A stretch of 64,000 nucleotides of DNA from Anagrus nilaparvatae (Eukaryota; Arthropoda; Insecta; Hymenoptera; Mymaridae). How positions within the stretch are numbered: position 1 is the first letter of the stretch; the number at the start of each line of letters is the position of its first letter. Positions 63,354 to 64,000 of the stretch are shown one piece after another. The stretch is taken from NCBI GenBank assembly GCA_022575985.1, contig JAKSXM010000007.1, positions 35,962,501 through 36,026,500 on the forward strand, written 5' to 3'. The position numbers were made by a program, and so were the translations under genes. A model generated the notes under the pieces. That model did no database searches and was not told where the DNA came from. It saw only the letters and a program-made list of their open reading frames with translations.

Positions 63354-64000
63354 TATTTCCACTATTTAGCTCTACTAATGATAAAAACAATGTTTAATAA
63401 TTTTTTCTAGATCTGCACAAAATAACTTCGTGTACTTGTTATTTTACAATACATGAATTAATTTTAGGCTTAAATTTACTTTTAAGCACAATAACGTTAA
63501 AATCAATGTTACTTTTGAGATTAGAAATACTTCGTGAACGAGTGGTTTTATATTTAAAATTTAAGTATATTGTAAAGTAACTCGTTCAAGATGTACTTTT
63601 TTACGCGTCTAGAAAGAATTCTTAAACATTGTAAGCAGAGCTAAATAATTGATAATCTTATATTATTTTATAATGATGTTTAATACAAATATAATGTTAA
63701 ATAATGATATATTAATGTTACGAACAAATTTTGCTAAATATTTCCAAATTTTTGTTTGTAACATTATAATTAATATATCATTATTTAACACTATATTTGT
63801 AATAAACATCAGTATAAAATACTATAAAATTATCAAATATTTAGCTCTGCTTACAATGTTCAATGATTCATTCTAGACGTGTAAAAAAGTACATCTTGAA
63901 CGAGTTACTTTACAATATACTTAAATTTTAAATATAAAACAACTCGTTCACGAAGTATTTCTGATTTTAAATTGATTTTAACGTTATTGTGCTCAAAAGT
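63354..64000 (+). repeat. Unit 50, class S (right end cut by window)
   Basis: Leader and inner foldback are present to the end of the right arm. Spacer and array lie beyond the window, so whether it is type I cannot be told. A private CTGATTTTAAATTG lies near 63961. Confidence 0.93.

Larger units (their letters stand above)
1..64000 (+). repeat. Hierarchical satellite array, about 50 head-to-tail units
   Basis: The whole window is tandem repeat, with every unit in the same orientation. A unit starts directly after the last palindrome of the previous array, at TATTTCCAC. It runs through leader arm, foldback, spacer and 57-bp leader copy, and ends with a minisatellite of 31/32-bp palindromic repeats. 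Unit lengths range from 941 to 2137 bp. Nearly all the length variation comes from the minisatellite copy number, the L hairpin insertion (net 54 bp) and the type I arm (about 250 bp). No stretch lies outside this pattern. Satellite identity is certain from the sequence. The family and host are not recognised, and centromeric or heterochromatic location is inference. Confidence 0.97.

Noticed and set aside
1..64000. tRNA, rRNA or other structured RNA genes
   Set aside because: No GC-containing cloverleaf, rRNA core or known RNA motif was seen; all strong secondary structure comes from the foldbacks and palindromes.
1..64000. Telomeric repeat
   Set aside because: No short G-rich tandem repeat such as TTAGG or TTAGGG is present; TTAGGC occurs only once per leader inside the module.

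Overview
The window is a single block of satellite DNA from end to end. I see no credible protein gene, rRNA, tRNA or CRISPR array. It is very AT-rich (about three quarters A+T by eye). About 50 head-to-tail units lie on one strand, none inverted. This points to a eukaryotic nuclear genome, for example a centromeric, pericentromeric, B-chromosome or other heterochromatic array. I do not recognise the family and cannot name the organism.

There are three levels of repetition. (1) Each unit contains a minisatellite of 31/32-bp repeats. Every repeat carries the perfect 20-bp palindrome GTTTAGCAACGTTGCTAAAC or a close variant, and I estimate about 700 copies in the window from array lengths. (2) Each array follows a backbone of roughly 0.8-0.9 kb, made mostly of inverted copies of itself. 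In order the backbone has a leader arm, a foldback of about 523 bp (arms about 250 bp, 22-nt loop), a spacer of about 107 bp with no second copy, and a 57-bp copy of the leader start that runs into the array. (3) Units of 941-2137 bp form higher-order blocks, including a 4.63-kb four-unit block seen three times, a five-unit period of about 5.8 kb, and a duplication of at least 6.3 kb whose copies lie 28,987 bp apart.

Backbones fall into classes. S is the plain foldback (23 units). L has a net 54-bp insertion that makes an extra perfect 47-bp-stem hairpin (11 units). L* is L with a changed hairpin loop (2 units). L' is L with a 6-bp deletion and small substitutions (14 units). Four S units (type I: units 1, 5, 11, 27) keep an additional inverted arm of about 245 bp, so the whole backbone is one nested foldback ending in the palindromic repeat at both sides. 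They look like the most complete form, with the others lacking that arm.

Layout: 1-18.3 kb and 32.6-40.2 kb hold diverse, often long arrays (up to about 40 repeats). 18.3-32.6 kb and 41.2-64 kb hold shorter, more uniform arrays with few linker variants. The first and last units are cut by the window edges. The sequence alone proves no function. The most notable properties are the dense perfect dyads spaced about three helical turns apart, the nested and alternative hairpins, and the evidence of recent block duplication.
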